Source: Pseudomonadota bacterium (GTDB lineage Bacteria; Pseudomonadota; Gammaproteobacteria; Xanthomonadales; Xanthomonadaceae). From it: DNA of 22,235 bases. The notes under the pieces are model-generated. The model was not told the DNA's origin, searched no databases, and saw nothing but the letters and a program-made list of their open reading frames with translations. The position numbers and the translations under genes are program-made. How positions within the stretch are numbered: the stretch's first letter is position 1; each line of letters begins with the position of its first letter. The stretch spans positions 1 through 22,235 of the forward strand of contig JAFAFF010000361.1 in assembly GCA_023423605.1 (NCBI GenBank), written 5' to 3'. This document shows, in pieces, positions 7,326-14,504 of the stretch.

Positions 7326-7757
7326 ATGAGCAGACTGACCGTTATCACCGACCGCGCCCTGGAGCGCGTCCTGGATCTTGCCCACAACGCAGGCGATGGC
7401 CTGAAGAATGCCGGTGGCAGCCTGGGCGATGGCCTGAAACACACCGGTGGCAGCCTGGCCGATACCTTCCGCCATCTTGGCCCGACCGCTTCGGACTGGC
7501 TGAAGACCGGCGCGGCCTTGGGTGCGGTGAAGACCGGTGGCCGCGTCGCCACGCGCGCGGTACGTCGCAATCCGGCGGTCACCATCGCCGCGGCGGCTGT
7601 TGGTGTCGGCCTGCTGGGCTATGCGGTCTACCGCAAGCAGCAGAAGAAGAAGCTGGCCAACGGCCATGTCGTCAACGGTCAGGCAGAACGCATCGCCTCC
7701 AGCAAGCGCGACACCACCGTGGTCGACGAACACAGCGATATGGGCAGCGATGCCTGA
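7326..7757 (+). CDS. Small hypothetical protein with one predicted membrane helix
   Basis: I do not recognise a named family. The product is 143 residues. An 11-residue motif is duplicated in tandem, GDGLKNAGGSL (23-33) and GDGLKHTGGSL (34-44), in a region with amphipathic helix character. A hydrophobic stretch, VTIAAAAVGVGLLGYAV (residues 85-101), is followed by the basic run YRKQQKKK, which suggests a single inner-membrane helix with a cytoplasmic basic flank. The C-terminus is polar and acidic. The ATG at 7326 has AAGGA a good distance upstream; the open frame extends to 7248, but that part looks non-coding. A strong terminator follows at 7803, so this is probably a single-gene transcript. 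The function is unknown. Confidence 0.75.
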   Translation: MSRLTVITDRALERVLDLAHNAGDGLKNAGGSLGDGLKHTGGSLADTFRHLGPTASDWLKTGAALGAVKTGGRVATRAVRRNPAVTIAAAAVGVGLLGYAVYRKQQKKKLANGHVVNGQAERIASSKRDTTVVDEHSDMGSDA

Positions 7758-7802
7758 TGGGAGAGGCGCGCTGTCTGCACGCCGCCAGCAGGGACACCGG
7801 AT

Positions 7803-7838
7803 ACGGGACGCCAGGCAACCGGCGTCCCGTTCTGTTTT
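7803..7838 (+). terminator. Strong intrinsic terminator
   Basis: A perfect 10-bp stem ACGGGACGCC/GGCGTCCCGT (7803-7812 and 7821-7830) with an 8-nt loop is followed directly by TCTGTTTT. It lies 45 bases past the stop of the small membrane protein gene and faces the converging rluE-like gene. This is the best rho-independent terminator in the window. Confidence 0.9.
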
Positions 7839-7884
7839 ACGACAACGGCGTTGGGCCCTGCCACACGGCATGACGGGAGAAGCG

Positions 7885-8421
7885 TCAGTCCAGCTGCCGC
7901 CATTGGCCCGGCTGCAGGTCATCCAGCCGATAGGACCCCATCGAAGCACGCACCAGCCGCAGCGTAGGTAGACCGACCGCCGCAGTCATCCGCCGCACCT
8001 GGCGGTTGCGTCCCTCGCGCAGGGTGATCGCCAACCAGCTGTCAGGCACGGTCTTGCGGAAGCGCACGGGCGGATCGCGTGGCCACAATGCCGGCGGCGC
8101 GATGCGTTCCACACGGGCTGGCAGCGTCGGGCCATCGTTGAGCAGTACACCACGGCGCAGCGGGTCCAGCGCCGTTTCATCCGCTTCGCCTTCCACCTGC
8201 ACCCAGTAGGTCTTGTCGGCCTTGTGCCGCGGGTCGGTCAGGCGGTGTGCAAGCGCGCCGTCATCGGTCAGCAGCAGCAGTCCTTCGCTGTCATGGTCCA
8301 GGCGGCCGGCGGCATACACGCGCGGTGGCAGGCCGAAGCCGGCCAGTGTCGGGCGCGGCGGTACGCTGCGATCGGTGAACTGGCACAGGACGTTGAACGG
8401 CTTGTTGAAGGCGATGAGCAT
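7885..8421 (-). CDS. rluE: rRNA large subunit pseudouridine synthase E type (RsuA/RluB/E/F family)
   Basis: This enzyme is predicted to convert a uridine of 23S rRNA to pseudouridine; RluE of E. coli acts at position 2457. The 178-residue product begins [15 protein letters not shown], typical of the RsuA family, and carries the catalytic motif [19 protein letters not shown] with the active-site Asp at 42. Later come KTYWVQVEG and [10 protein letters not shown], also hallmarks. It has no N-terminal S4 domain, as in RluE (E. coli protein 217 residues). The frame is open upstream to 8484, but family sequence begins at the ATG at 8421. It lies downstream of the methyltransferase gene on the same strand with an 81-base gap. 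Confidence 0.88.
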   Translation of the reverse strand: MLIAFNKPFNVLCQFTDRSVPPRPTLAGFGLPPRVYAAGRLDHDSEGLLLLTDDGALAHRLTDPRHKADKTYWVQVEGEADETALDPLRRGVLLNDGPTLPARVERIAPPALWPRDPPVRFRKTVPDSWLAITLREGRNRQVRRMTAAVGLPTLRLVRASMGSYRLDDLQPGQWRQLD

Positions 8422-8487
8422 CGCGTGGTCCGCATGACGGGCAGGCGATTTTCCCACGCGCGGCGACCATGCGCGAACCCGCAAGGC

Positions 8488-8502
8488 TGCGGCAATGCCG
8501 CA
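8488..8502 (-). terminator. Hairpin immediately after the methyltransferase stop
   Basis: The stem TGCGGC/GCCGCA (8488-8493 and 8497-8502) with a 3-nt loop abuts the stop codon at 8503. It lacks a T-run. It may attenuate read-through into the rluE-like gene or only protect the 3' end. Confidence 0.35.
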
Positions 8503-9363
8503 TCAGCCCTGCGGCTTCACGAACCGCAGCGTCATGCGGTCACTCTCACCGATGGCCTGGTACTTCGCCGCATCCGCCGTGTCATGGCTGTTGGTCGGCG
8601 GCAGCATCCACACGCCCTTGGGGTGATCCTTGGTATCGCGTGGATTTGCGTTCACTTCGCTGCTGCCGGCCAGTTCGAAGCCGGCGGCCTTCGCCATCGC
8701 GATCACCTGCTGCTGGCCCACGTAGCCGCTGTCATCGTCGTCGGCCACGTCCGCCTTCGCGCGATGTTCCACCACGCCCAGCACGCCACCGGGCTTGAGC
8801 ACATCGAAGAACCCCTGGAACATGCCCTGTGCCTGGCCGGCCTTGCGCCAGTTGTGCACGTTGCGGAAGGTCAGCACCACGTCAGCCGAACCGGCCGCGC
8901 CGAATACCGGCCGGGCGGGGTCGTAGGCCACCACGGTGGCCTTGTCGAACTGCGCCGGCGCCGCGCTGAACTTCTTCTCCAGGCCATCACGGCTGCGCTG
9001 CTGGTAATCGCGACCACGGCCTTCGGCAACCGCCTGCGGATCGACCACGGCGGCCACGTAATGGCCGTTGCCGCGCAGCAGCGGCGCCAGGATTTCCGAA
9101 TACCAGCCATTGCCCGGGGTGATTTCCACCACGGTCTGCCCGGGCTGTACGCCGAAGAAGGCCAGCGTCTGTGCCGGATGACGGTAGACATCGCGCTTGA
9201 CGTTGGCCGCATCGCGGCTGGGTGCCTTCACCGCTGCATCCAGTGCCGGGTCCGCCTGGATGGCGGTGGCCGGTGGCTGTGGTGAGGCCGCCCAGGCCGG
9301 CAGGGCCAGCAGCGAGGCGGACAGGGCGAACACACAGGCACGGTGCAGCGAGGCAGCTTTCAT
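8503..9363 (-). CDS. Exported methyltransferase-like protein (class I SAM fold)
   Basis: This is a 286-residue protein with a clear signal peptide: a basic start, a hydrophobic core VFALSASLLALPA (11-23) and a likely cleavage after AWA near residue 25. The mature part has a class I methyltransferase fold: motif I VVEITPGNGWY (78-88), VAAVVDP after the second strand, ADVVLTFRNVHNW near 150, then LKPGGVLGVVEHR and a C-terminal strand region. It resembles the predicted methyltransferases of the COG4798 type. The start at 9363 (MKAASLHR) is preferred over one 20 codons upstream because it begins the signal peptide and has GGAA upstream. The substrate is unknown, and S-adenosylmethionine use in the periplasm would be unexpected. 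It is divergent from the aldo/keto reductase; the 170-bp gap shows no strong promoter. Confidence 0.8.
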   Translation of the reverse strand: MKAASLHRACVFALSASLLALPAWAASPQPPATAIQADPALDAAVKAPSRDAANVKRDVYRHPAQTLAFFGVQPGQTVVEITPGNGWYSEILAPLLRGNGHYVAAVVDPQAVAEGRGRDYQQRSRDGLEKKFSAAPAQFDKATVVAYDPARPVFGAAGSADVVLTFRNVHNWRKAGQAQGMFQGFFDVLKPGGVLGVVEHRAKADVADDDDSGYVGQQQVIAMAKAAGFELAGSSEVNANPRDTKDHPKGVWMLPPTNSHDTADAAKYQAIGESDRMTLRFVKPQG

Positions 9364-9533
9364 GGTCGGCGTTCCAACGGAAGATGCCGCGAGACTAGCA
9401 GTCGAAGCGGCGCGAGTGTTCACAAAACGTTAGCCACGCGACGCCTGCGGAACGCTGTTTTGTGGCCGCTGCCGCATACCGGTCACATCATGCGACCTAT
9501 CCTGTTGCCTTCGTTCCCAAGGAGACCCCGCCC

Positions 9534-10490
9534 ATGACGGCAACCCGCGAACTGGGCCGTTCCGGCCTGCAGGTCCGCCCCATCGCGTTCGGTGGCAACG
9601 TGTTCGGCTGGAGCGCCGATGAAAAGGCAACGTTCGCGCTGCTGGATGCCTTCGTGGACGCCGGTTTCAACCTGGTGGATACCGCTGACGCCTATTCGGC
9701 CTGGGTACCGGGCAACCAGGGCGGCGAATCGGAGACGCTGATCGGCAGATGGTTCGCGCGCAGCGGCAAGCGCGACAAGGTGGTGCTGGCGACCAAGGTG
9801 GCCAAATGGGCCGAACGTCCGGGTCTTTCCGCCGACAACATCAACGCTGCGGTGGAGGATTCGTTGCGCCGCCTGCAGACCGATGCCATCGATCTGTACC
9901 AGGCCCATGAGGACGATGAATCCACGCCGCTGGAAGCCACCCTGGCCGCGTTCGCACGGCTGATCGAGCAGGGCAAGGTGCGCGCCATCGGCGCCTCGAA
10001 CTACAGCGGAGCACGCCTGGCCGATGCCCTGAAGGTATCGGCCGATTACCATCTGCCACGCTATGAAACGCTGCAGCCGGAGTACAACCTGTATGACCGT
10101 TCCCACTATGAAGCCGATCTGGAGCCGGTGGTTCAGCGCGAAGGACTCGGCGTCATCAGCTATTACTCACTGGCCAGTGGCTTCCTGAGCGGGAAATACC
10201 GTCGTGCCGAAGATGCCGCCAGGAGCAGCGCGCGTGGCCGTTCGGTGGTGGACCGCTATCTCAATCCACGCGGCCTGCGCATTCTTGACGCACTGGATGA
10301 CGTGGCCAGCCGGCATGGCGCCAGCGCCTCGCAGGTGGCGCTGGCATGGCTGATCGCGCGCCCTTCGGTCACCGCTCCCATCGTCAGTGCCACCAACGTG
10401 GAGCAGCTGCACGATGTGCTGGCGGCGGCGAACCTGGCGCTGTCCACGCAGGACGTGGCCGATCTGGACCAGGCCAGCGCGGAAGGGTGA
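9534..10490 (+). CDS. Aldo/keto reductase
   Basis: This is a cytoplasmic NAD(P)H-dependent oxidoreductase of the aldo/keto reductase superfamily, in the group that includes E. coli YajO and Tas. The product is 318 residues with a TIM-barrel pattern. The catalytic tetrad is visible as Asp49 and Tyr54 (VDTADAYS), Lys88 (LATKVAKW) and His125 (YQAHEDD). IGASNYS and the C-terminal cofactor region PIVSATNVEQL are also conserved. The start at 9534 has an excellent AAGGAG at 9519-9524. It converges on the LysR gene with a 37-bp gap holding a hairpin. The substrate cannot be told from sequence; reduction of small aldehydes or ketones is likely. Confidence 0.9.
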   Translation: MTATRELGRSGLQVRPIAFGGNVFGWSADEKATFALLDAFVDAGFNLVDTADAYSAWVPGNQGGESETLIGRWFARSGKRDKVVLATKVAKWAERPGLSADNINAAVEDSLRRLQTDAIDLYQAHEDDESTPLEATLAAFARLIEQGKVRAIGASNYSGARLADALKVSADYHLPRYETLQPEYNLYDRSHYEADLEPVVQREGLGVISYYSLASGFLSGKYRRAEDAARSSARGRSVVDRYLNPRGLRILDALDDVASRHGASASQVALAWLIARPSVTAPIVSATNVEQLHDVLAAANLALSTQDVADLDQASAEG

Positions 10491-10497
10491 CGGAACG

Positions 10498-10517
10498 GTC
10501 GCGGCGCGGCCCGCGAC
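10498..10517. terminator. Hairpin between convergent aldo/keto reductase and lysR-type genes
   Basis: A 7-bp perfect inverted repeat GTCGCGG/CCGCGAC (10498-10504 and 10511-10517) with a 6-nt loop occupies most of the 37-bp convergent gap. It lacks T-runs, so it may serve as a two-way transcript end only weakly or with help. Confidence 0.4.
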
Positions 10518-10527
10518 ACGTGGCTGC

Positions 10528-11430
10528 TCACCGTGCCCAGCGGGCGGTGGCCATGCCGGCCTCCAGATGATCCACGAACGACCGCACGCGCGCTGACATC
10601 GCCGTGTTGCGGTAGTACACGGCGTGGATCGGCTGGTACACATCCAGGATGTGCGCGGGCAGCACCGGCAGCAGAAGCCCCTTGGCACGGTCGTCTTCGG
10701 TGAGGAAATCGGACAGGCAGGTGATTCCCACGCCTTCCACGGCAAGCCGACGCAGGGTCTCGCCACTGGACACGGCAATGTCCGGGCGGATCCTCAGCTG
10801 GCCGTCGTCATCGCCCGGCAACGGCCATCGATTCAGCGATTCTGGTTCGTTGAAACCCAGCAAGGTGTGCCTGGACAGATCACCCGGCATGTCCACGCCA
10901 CCGTTCCGGCGCAGGTAGTCCGGACTGGCGACCAGTTGCAGCCGGCTGCGTCCGAGCAGGCGTGCGTGCAGGGTGGAATCGGCCAGTGGGCCGATGCGGA
11001 TGGCCAGGTCGGTGCGGCGCTCCAGCAGGTCGATGTACCGCTCGGAGCTGTTCAGTTCCAGCGCCACTTCCGGAAACTGCTGGCGATACCCGGCCGCCAG
11101 CGGCGCGATGACGTGCAGCAGGAAAGGCATGGCGGCATCCACGCGCAGCCGTCCGGCGGGCCGCTGCCGGCGCAGCGCCATGTCCTCTTCGGCCGACTCC
11201 ACCGCTTCCACTATCCGCCGCGCCTGCTGCACGAACGTCTCGCCCTCCGCGGTGAGGTGCAGGCGGCGGGTGGTGCGGGTCAGCAGCGTGGTGCCCAGTT
11301 TTTCCTCCAGGCGTGCCAAGGCGCGACTGATGCCCGACGGAGTCTGGCCGAGTTGCCCGGCAGCGGCGCTGAGCGTGCCGCTGTCGATGACCGCCAGCAA
11401 GGCCTGCATTTCATCCAGCGTGGTTTTCAT
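10528..11430 (-). CDS. LysR family transcriptional regulator
   Basis: This is a DNA-binding regulator of 300 residues, the normal LysR length. The N-terminal winged helix-turn-helix spans about residues 4-62 (LSAAAGQLGQTPSGISRALARLEEKLG, then TRTTRRLHLTAEG). The substrate-binding domain follows from about residue 90 (RLRVDAAMPF through ADSTLHARLL and GVGITCLSDF). The start MKTTLDEM at 11430 is the family N-terminus. It is divergent from the MFS transporter with 105 bp between, the classic arrangement for a LysR protein controlling its neighbour and itself. In E. coli the DkgB gene also lies next to a LysR gene (yafC), which resembles this setting. The inducer is unknown. Confidence 0.92.
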   Translation of the reverse strand: MKTTLDEMQALLAVIDSGTLSAAAGQLGQTPSGISRALARLEEKLGTTLLTRTTRRLHLTAEGETFVQQARRIVEAVESAEEDMALRRQRPAGRLRVDAAMPFLLHVIAPLAAGYRQQFPEVALELNSSERYIDLLERRTDLAIRIGPLADSTLHARLLGRSRLQLVASPDYLRRNGGVDMPGDLSRHTLLGFNEPESLNRWPLPGDDDGQLRIRPDIAVSSGETLRRLAVEGVGITCLSDFLTEDDRAKGLLLPVLPAHILDVYQPIHAVYYRNTAMSARVRSFVDHLEAGMATARWAR

Positions 11431-11535
11431 GCGGCCATTATTGACCAAAAGGCAAAAGTCATTGGCGTGAAGACCGTTTTTTCAATGGACATGGACGGCG
11501 CAGACTTCGTCGCCTCCTCCTTCTGGACTCCTGTC
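11431..11535. promoter_or_regulatory. LysR/MFS divergent control region with possible LysR box
   Basis: The 105-bp gap contains a partial inverted repeat, TGAC at 11442-11445 and GTCA at 11458-11461, around a purine-rich centre. It also contains T-N11-A spacing (T11442, A11454), the loose LysR-type motif. The patch is the most AT-rich of the gap and lies 11 bases from the regulator's start, so binding there could repress lysR. No clear -35/-10 pair could be assigned to either gene. Confidence 0.3.
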
Positions 11536-12750
11536 ATGACCCGTGGCATTCCCCTCGCCCTGCTGGCGTTGACCCTCGGTGCGTTCGCCATCGGCACCAC
11601 CGAGTTCGTCATCGTCGGGCTGATTCCCACCATCGCCGCCGACCTGCAGGTCAGCCTGCCGTCGGCCGGCCTGCTGGTGTCCCTGTATGCGCTGGGCGTG
11701 GCCGTTGGTGCGCCGGTGCTGACCGCGCTGACCGGACGCGTGCCGCGCAAGACCCTGCTGGTGGCGCTGATGCTGGCGTTCACCGCCGGCAACCTGTTGG
11801 CCTGGATGGCGCCGGGCTACGGTTCGCTGATCGTGGCGCGCATCCTCACCGGCCTGGCGCATGGCGTGTTCTTCTCCATCGGCTCGATCATCGCCACTTC
11901 GGTGGTACCGAAGGACAAGGCGGCCAGCGCCATCGCCATCATGTTCACCGGGCTCACCGTCGCCCTGGTCACCGGGGTGCCGCTGGGTACCTTCATCGGC
12001 CAGCACCTGGGCTGGCGCGCGACCTTCCTGGCGGTGGCCGGGCTGGGCCTGGTGGCCCTGCTGGGCAGCCTGCTGTTCGTGCCGCGCAACGTACCGCAGA
12101 GCGCGCCAGCGACATTCCGCCAGCAACTGGGCGTGCTGGCCCAACCGCGCCTGCTGCTGGTGTACGCGATGACCGCGCTGGGCTACGGTGGCACCTTCCT
12201 GTCGTTCACCTACCTGGCGCCGATCCTGCAGGACGTCAGTGGCTTTTCCGCCAATGCGGTCAGTGGCGTGCTGCTGGTCTATGGCGTGTCGGTGGCCTTC
12301 GGCAACCTGTGGGGTGGCCGCCTGGCCGACCGCCTGGGGCCGATCCCCGCACTGCGACGCATCTTCGCGCTGCTGGCGCTGGTGCTCTTCGCGCTCACCT
12401 TCAGCGCCCACAGTACGTGGCTGGTGCTGCTGACCGTGCTGGCGCTGGGCGCGGTGGCCTTCGGCAACGTGCCTGGCCTGCAGGTGTATGTGGTGAAACA
12501 GGCGCAGCGCCATGCGCCACAGGCCACCGACGTCGCCTCCGGATTGAACATCGCCGCATTCAACATCGGCATCGCGCTGGGTGCGTCGCTGGGCGGGTTG
12601 GTGGTGGAGCACATCGGCCTGATGCATACGCCGTGGCTGGGCGCGCTGGTGGTGCTGGTGGCGTTCGCACTGACCACCCTGAGCGGCCGGCTGGACCGCC
12701 GCGACGGCATCGACCACCGCGTCGATGGCATCGCGATCGCGGCACACTGA
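11536..12750 (+). CDS. MFS transporter, drug/arabinose-efflux (DHA1, AraJ/YdhP-like) type
   Basis: This is an inner-membrane proton-driven exporter of the major facilitator superfamily. The product is 404 residues with about 12 hydrophobic segments. The N-terminus LALTLGAFAIGTTEFVIVGLIP is the signature of the DHA1 group containing AraJ and YdhP. Loop motifs LTGRVPRKTLL and GGRLADRLGP mark the cytoplasmic loops 2-3 and 8-9. The ATG at 11536 is chosen because homologues begin there; an in-frame ATG at 11485 would add 17 polar residues. Neither start has a strong ribosome binding site. It is divergent from the LysR gene and upstream of dkgB on the same strand, 150 bp apart. The exported substrate is unknown. 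Confidence 0.9.
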   Translation: MTRGIPLALLALTLGAFAIGTTEFVIVGLIPTIAADLQVSLPSAGLLVSLYALGVAVGAPVLTALTGRVPRKTLLVALMLAFTAGNLLAWMAPGYGSLIVARILTGLAHGVFFSIGSIIATSVVPKDKAASAIAIMFTGLTVALVTGVPLGTFIGQHLGWRATFLAVAGLGLVALLGSLLFVPRNVPQSAPATFRQQLGVLAQPRLLLVYAMTALGYGGTFLSFTYLAPILQDVSGFSANAVSGVLLVYGVSVAFGNLWGGRLADRLGPIPALRRIFALLALVLFALTFSAHSTWLVLLTVLALGAVAFGNVPGLQVYVVKQAQRHAPQATDVASGLNIAAFNIGIALGASLGGLVVEHIGLMHTPWLGALVVLVAFALTTLSGRLDRRDGIDHRVDGIAIAAH

Positions 12751-12768
12751 TGCCGCGGTCAGCATGGT

Positions 12769-12787
12769 TGCCGGCCAACGACCGGCA
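12769..12787. repeat. Short hairpin between the MFS and dkgB genes
   Basis: The inverted repeat TGCCGG/CCGGCA (12769-12774 and 12782-12787) with a 7-nt loop lies 19 bases after the MFS stop. It resembles the core of local REP hairpins but has no GTAG head and no T-run. The remainder of the 150-bp gap shows no clear promoter. Confidence 0.4.
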
Positions 12788-12900
12788 CCCTGCGGTTCCT
12801 GCCCGGCCACGGTGATGTGGTCGATCCGCCGCGACGTACCGTTGCCGGCATGCACACGATGCCTGCCCTACTCTTCCCTCATTCCTGCTGGAGATTCCCC

Positions 12901-13704
12901 ATGACCGTTCCTGCTTTCGGCCTCGGCACGTTCCGCCTGAAAGGCCAGGCCGTGATCGATTCGGTGCGCACTGCGCTGGACGTCGGCTACCGTGCCATCG
13001 ATACCGCGCAGATCTATGGCAATGAAGCCGAGATCGGCCAGGCCATCGCCGATTCCGGGGTGGCACGCGATGATATCTACCTCACCACCAAGGTGTGGAT
13101 CGACGAACTTCGCCACGATGCGCTGCTGGACAGCCTGCGTGCGAGCCTGGACAGGCTGCGTACCGACCGCGTGGACCTGGCGCTGATCCACTGGCCATCG
13201 CCGGCCGACGCGGTGCCGATGGAGGAATACCTGGGAGCGCTGGCAGAAGCCCGGTCGCTGGGCCTTGCCCGCGAAATCGGCATCTCCAACTTCACCATCG
13301 CGCAGACCCGCAGGGCCATCGACAGTGTCGGCGCGGGCGAAATCGCCACCAACCAGATCGAGGTCCATCCCTTCCTGCAGAATCGCCTGCTGGTTCCCTT
13401 CCTGCAGGAACAGGGCATCCACATAACCGCCTACATGAGCCTGGCCTACGGCGAGGCGGTGAAGGATCCGGTCATCCAGGGCATTGCCCGCCGACACCAG
13501 GCCAGTGCGGCCCAGGTGGCACTGGCCTGGGCATTGCAGCAGGGCTTTTCAGTGATTCCCTCGTCCACGCAACGGGCCAACCTGGCCAGCAACCTGCAGG
13601 CCGCGTCGCTGCAGCTGAACGATGAGGACATGGCGGAGATCGCGCGGCTGGACCGCGGGCAGCGGCTGGCCGATCCGGAAGGCATCGCGCCGGCCTGGGA
13701 TTGA
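12901..13704 (+). CDS. dkgB: 2,5-diketo-D-gluconate reductase B type aldo/keto reductase
   Basis: This is a cytoplasmic NADPH-dependent aldo/keto reductase; E. coli DkgB reduces 2,5-diketo-D-gluconate and also methylglyoxal. The product is 267 residues, the same length as E. coli DkgB, and it follows that protein closely: [11 protein letters not shown] at the start, [55 protein letters not shown] and the terminal PEGIAPAWD. The catalytic residues are Asp34, Tyr39, Lys64 and His97. The start at 12901 has TGGAG at 12889-12893. The frame is open to 12817, but that part is not family sequence. It sits downstream of the MFS gene and near the LysR gene, so shared control is plausible, and it converges on the hydrolase gene. 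Confidence 0.92.
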   Translation: MTVPAFGLGTFRLKGQAVIDSVRTALDVGYRAIDTAQIYGNEAEIGQAIADSGVARDDIYLTTKVWIDELRHDALLDSLRASLDRLRTDRVDLALIHWPSPADAVPMEEYLGALAEARSLGLAREIGISNFTIAQTRRAIDSVGAGEIATNQIEVHPFLQNRLLVPFLQEQGIHITAYMSLAYGEAVKDPVIQGIARRHQASAAQVALAWALQQGFSVIPSSTQRANLASNLQAASLQLNDEDMAEIARLDRGQRLADPEGIAPAWD

Positions 13705-13721
13705 GGGAATGCAGCAGCGCG

Positions 13722-13740
13722 TGCCGGCCACCGGCCGGCA
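13722..13740. terminator. Perfect hairpin between convergent dkgB and hydrolase genes
   Basis: An 8-bp perfect stem TGCCGGCC/GGCCGGCA (13722-13729 and 13733-13740) with an ACC loop fills most of the 40-bp gap. There is no T-run. It resembles the REP-type hairpin cores elsewhere in the window and could end or protect transcripts from both sides. Confidence 0.5.
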
Positions 13741-13744
13741 ACGG

Positions 13745-14455
13745 CTAAGGCTCCAGCAACCACGTGCGCATCGCCGCACTCACCTCGTGCGGCTTTTCCA
13801 TCGGCGCCAGGTGCCCGCAGCCGGGCAGCACGTGCAGCGTGGAGTGCGGGGCCAGCGCATGCATTTCGCGGCTTGTCGACAGCGGCGTGATGCGGTCGTT
13901 GGCGCCGCAGACGATCAGCAGCGGAACGCGGCAGGACGCCAGTACGTCATGGCCGTCCACCCGCTGCAATGCACTCTGGCGCAGGAAGACGTCCACGCCC
14001 AGGCGTGCGGTCATGTCACGTATCCGCTTCACCAGCGCATGATCGTGCTGACGCGACACATCGATATAGGAACGCACCAGGGCATCGCCGAATCCGTGGA
14101 ACACGGTGGTCGCGCCGGGCACGCGCAGGCTGGCGATCTGTCGCGCCCGCTGCGCGGCGCGCTCGGAAGAATCGGCATGGATCGACGTGTCGATCAGGGC
14201 CAGCCGCTGCACGCGTCCGGGTGCCATGCGCATGATCTGCTGGGCGACGAAGCCGCCCAGCGAAAAACCGGCCAGCGCGAACCGTTCCGGCGCCTGTGCC
14301 AGCACGCTCGCCGCCACCGCCTGCATGGTGTCCTCGCTGGTCAGGTCGCCCACACTGCAGTCGGCGATGTCGGATAGATCGGCCAGCTGCGCGCGCCACA
14401 GTTCGGCATCGTTGAGCAGGCCGGGAAGCAACAGCAGCGGAATACGTTCGGTCAT
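13745..14455 (-). CDS. Alpha/beta fold hydrolase
   Basis: This is a cytoplasmic hydrolase or esterase of the alpha/beta superfamily, 236 residues. The opening LLLLPGLLNDAELW provides the oxyanion region, the nucleophile elbow is GFSLGG with Ser65, and the acid and base are Asp187 (CGANDRITP) and His215 (GCGHLAPMEKP). No signal peptide is seen. The start at 14455 (MTERIPLLL) is chosen because homologous sequence begins there; an ATG at 14494 would add 13 residues and sit only 10 bases after the upstream gene. Neither has a clear ribosome binding site. The gene lies downstream of the Pat-type acetyltransferase on the same strand and probably shares its transcript. The substrate is unknown. Confidence 0.85.
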   Translation of the reverse strand: MTERIPLLLLPGLLNDAELWRAQLADLSDIADCSVGDLTSEDTMQAVAASVLAQAPERFALAGFSLGGFVAQQIMRMAPGRVQRLALIDTSIHADSSERAAQRARQIASLRVPGATTVFHGFGDALVRSYIDVSRQHDHALVKRIRDMTARLGVDVFLRQSALQRVDGHDVLASCRVPLLIVCGANDRITPLSTSREMHALAPHSTLHVLPGCGHLAPMEKPHEVSAAMRTWLLEP

Positions 14456-14504
14456 GGGGGGATGGTGTGGCGCGACGGACGCGGTAGTCTGCATGGGAAC
14501 CGGC

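Noticed and set aside
10624..11535. A 304-residue N-terminal extension of the MFS gene.
   Set aside because: It is the antisense of the LysR gene; MFS family sequence starts at about 11536.
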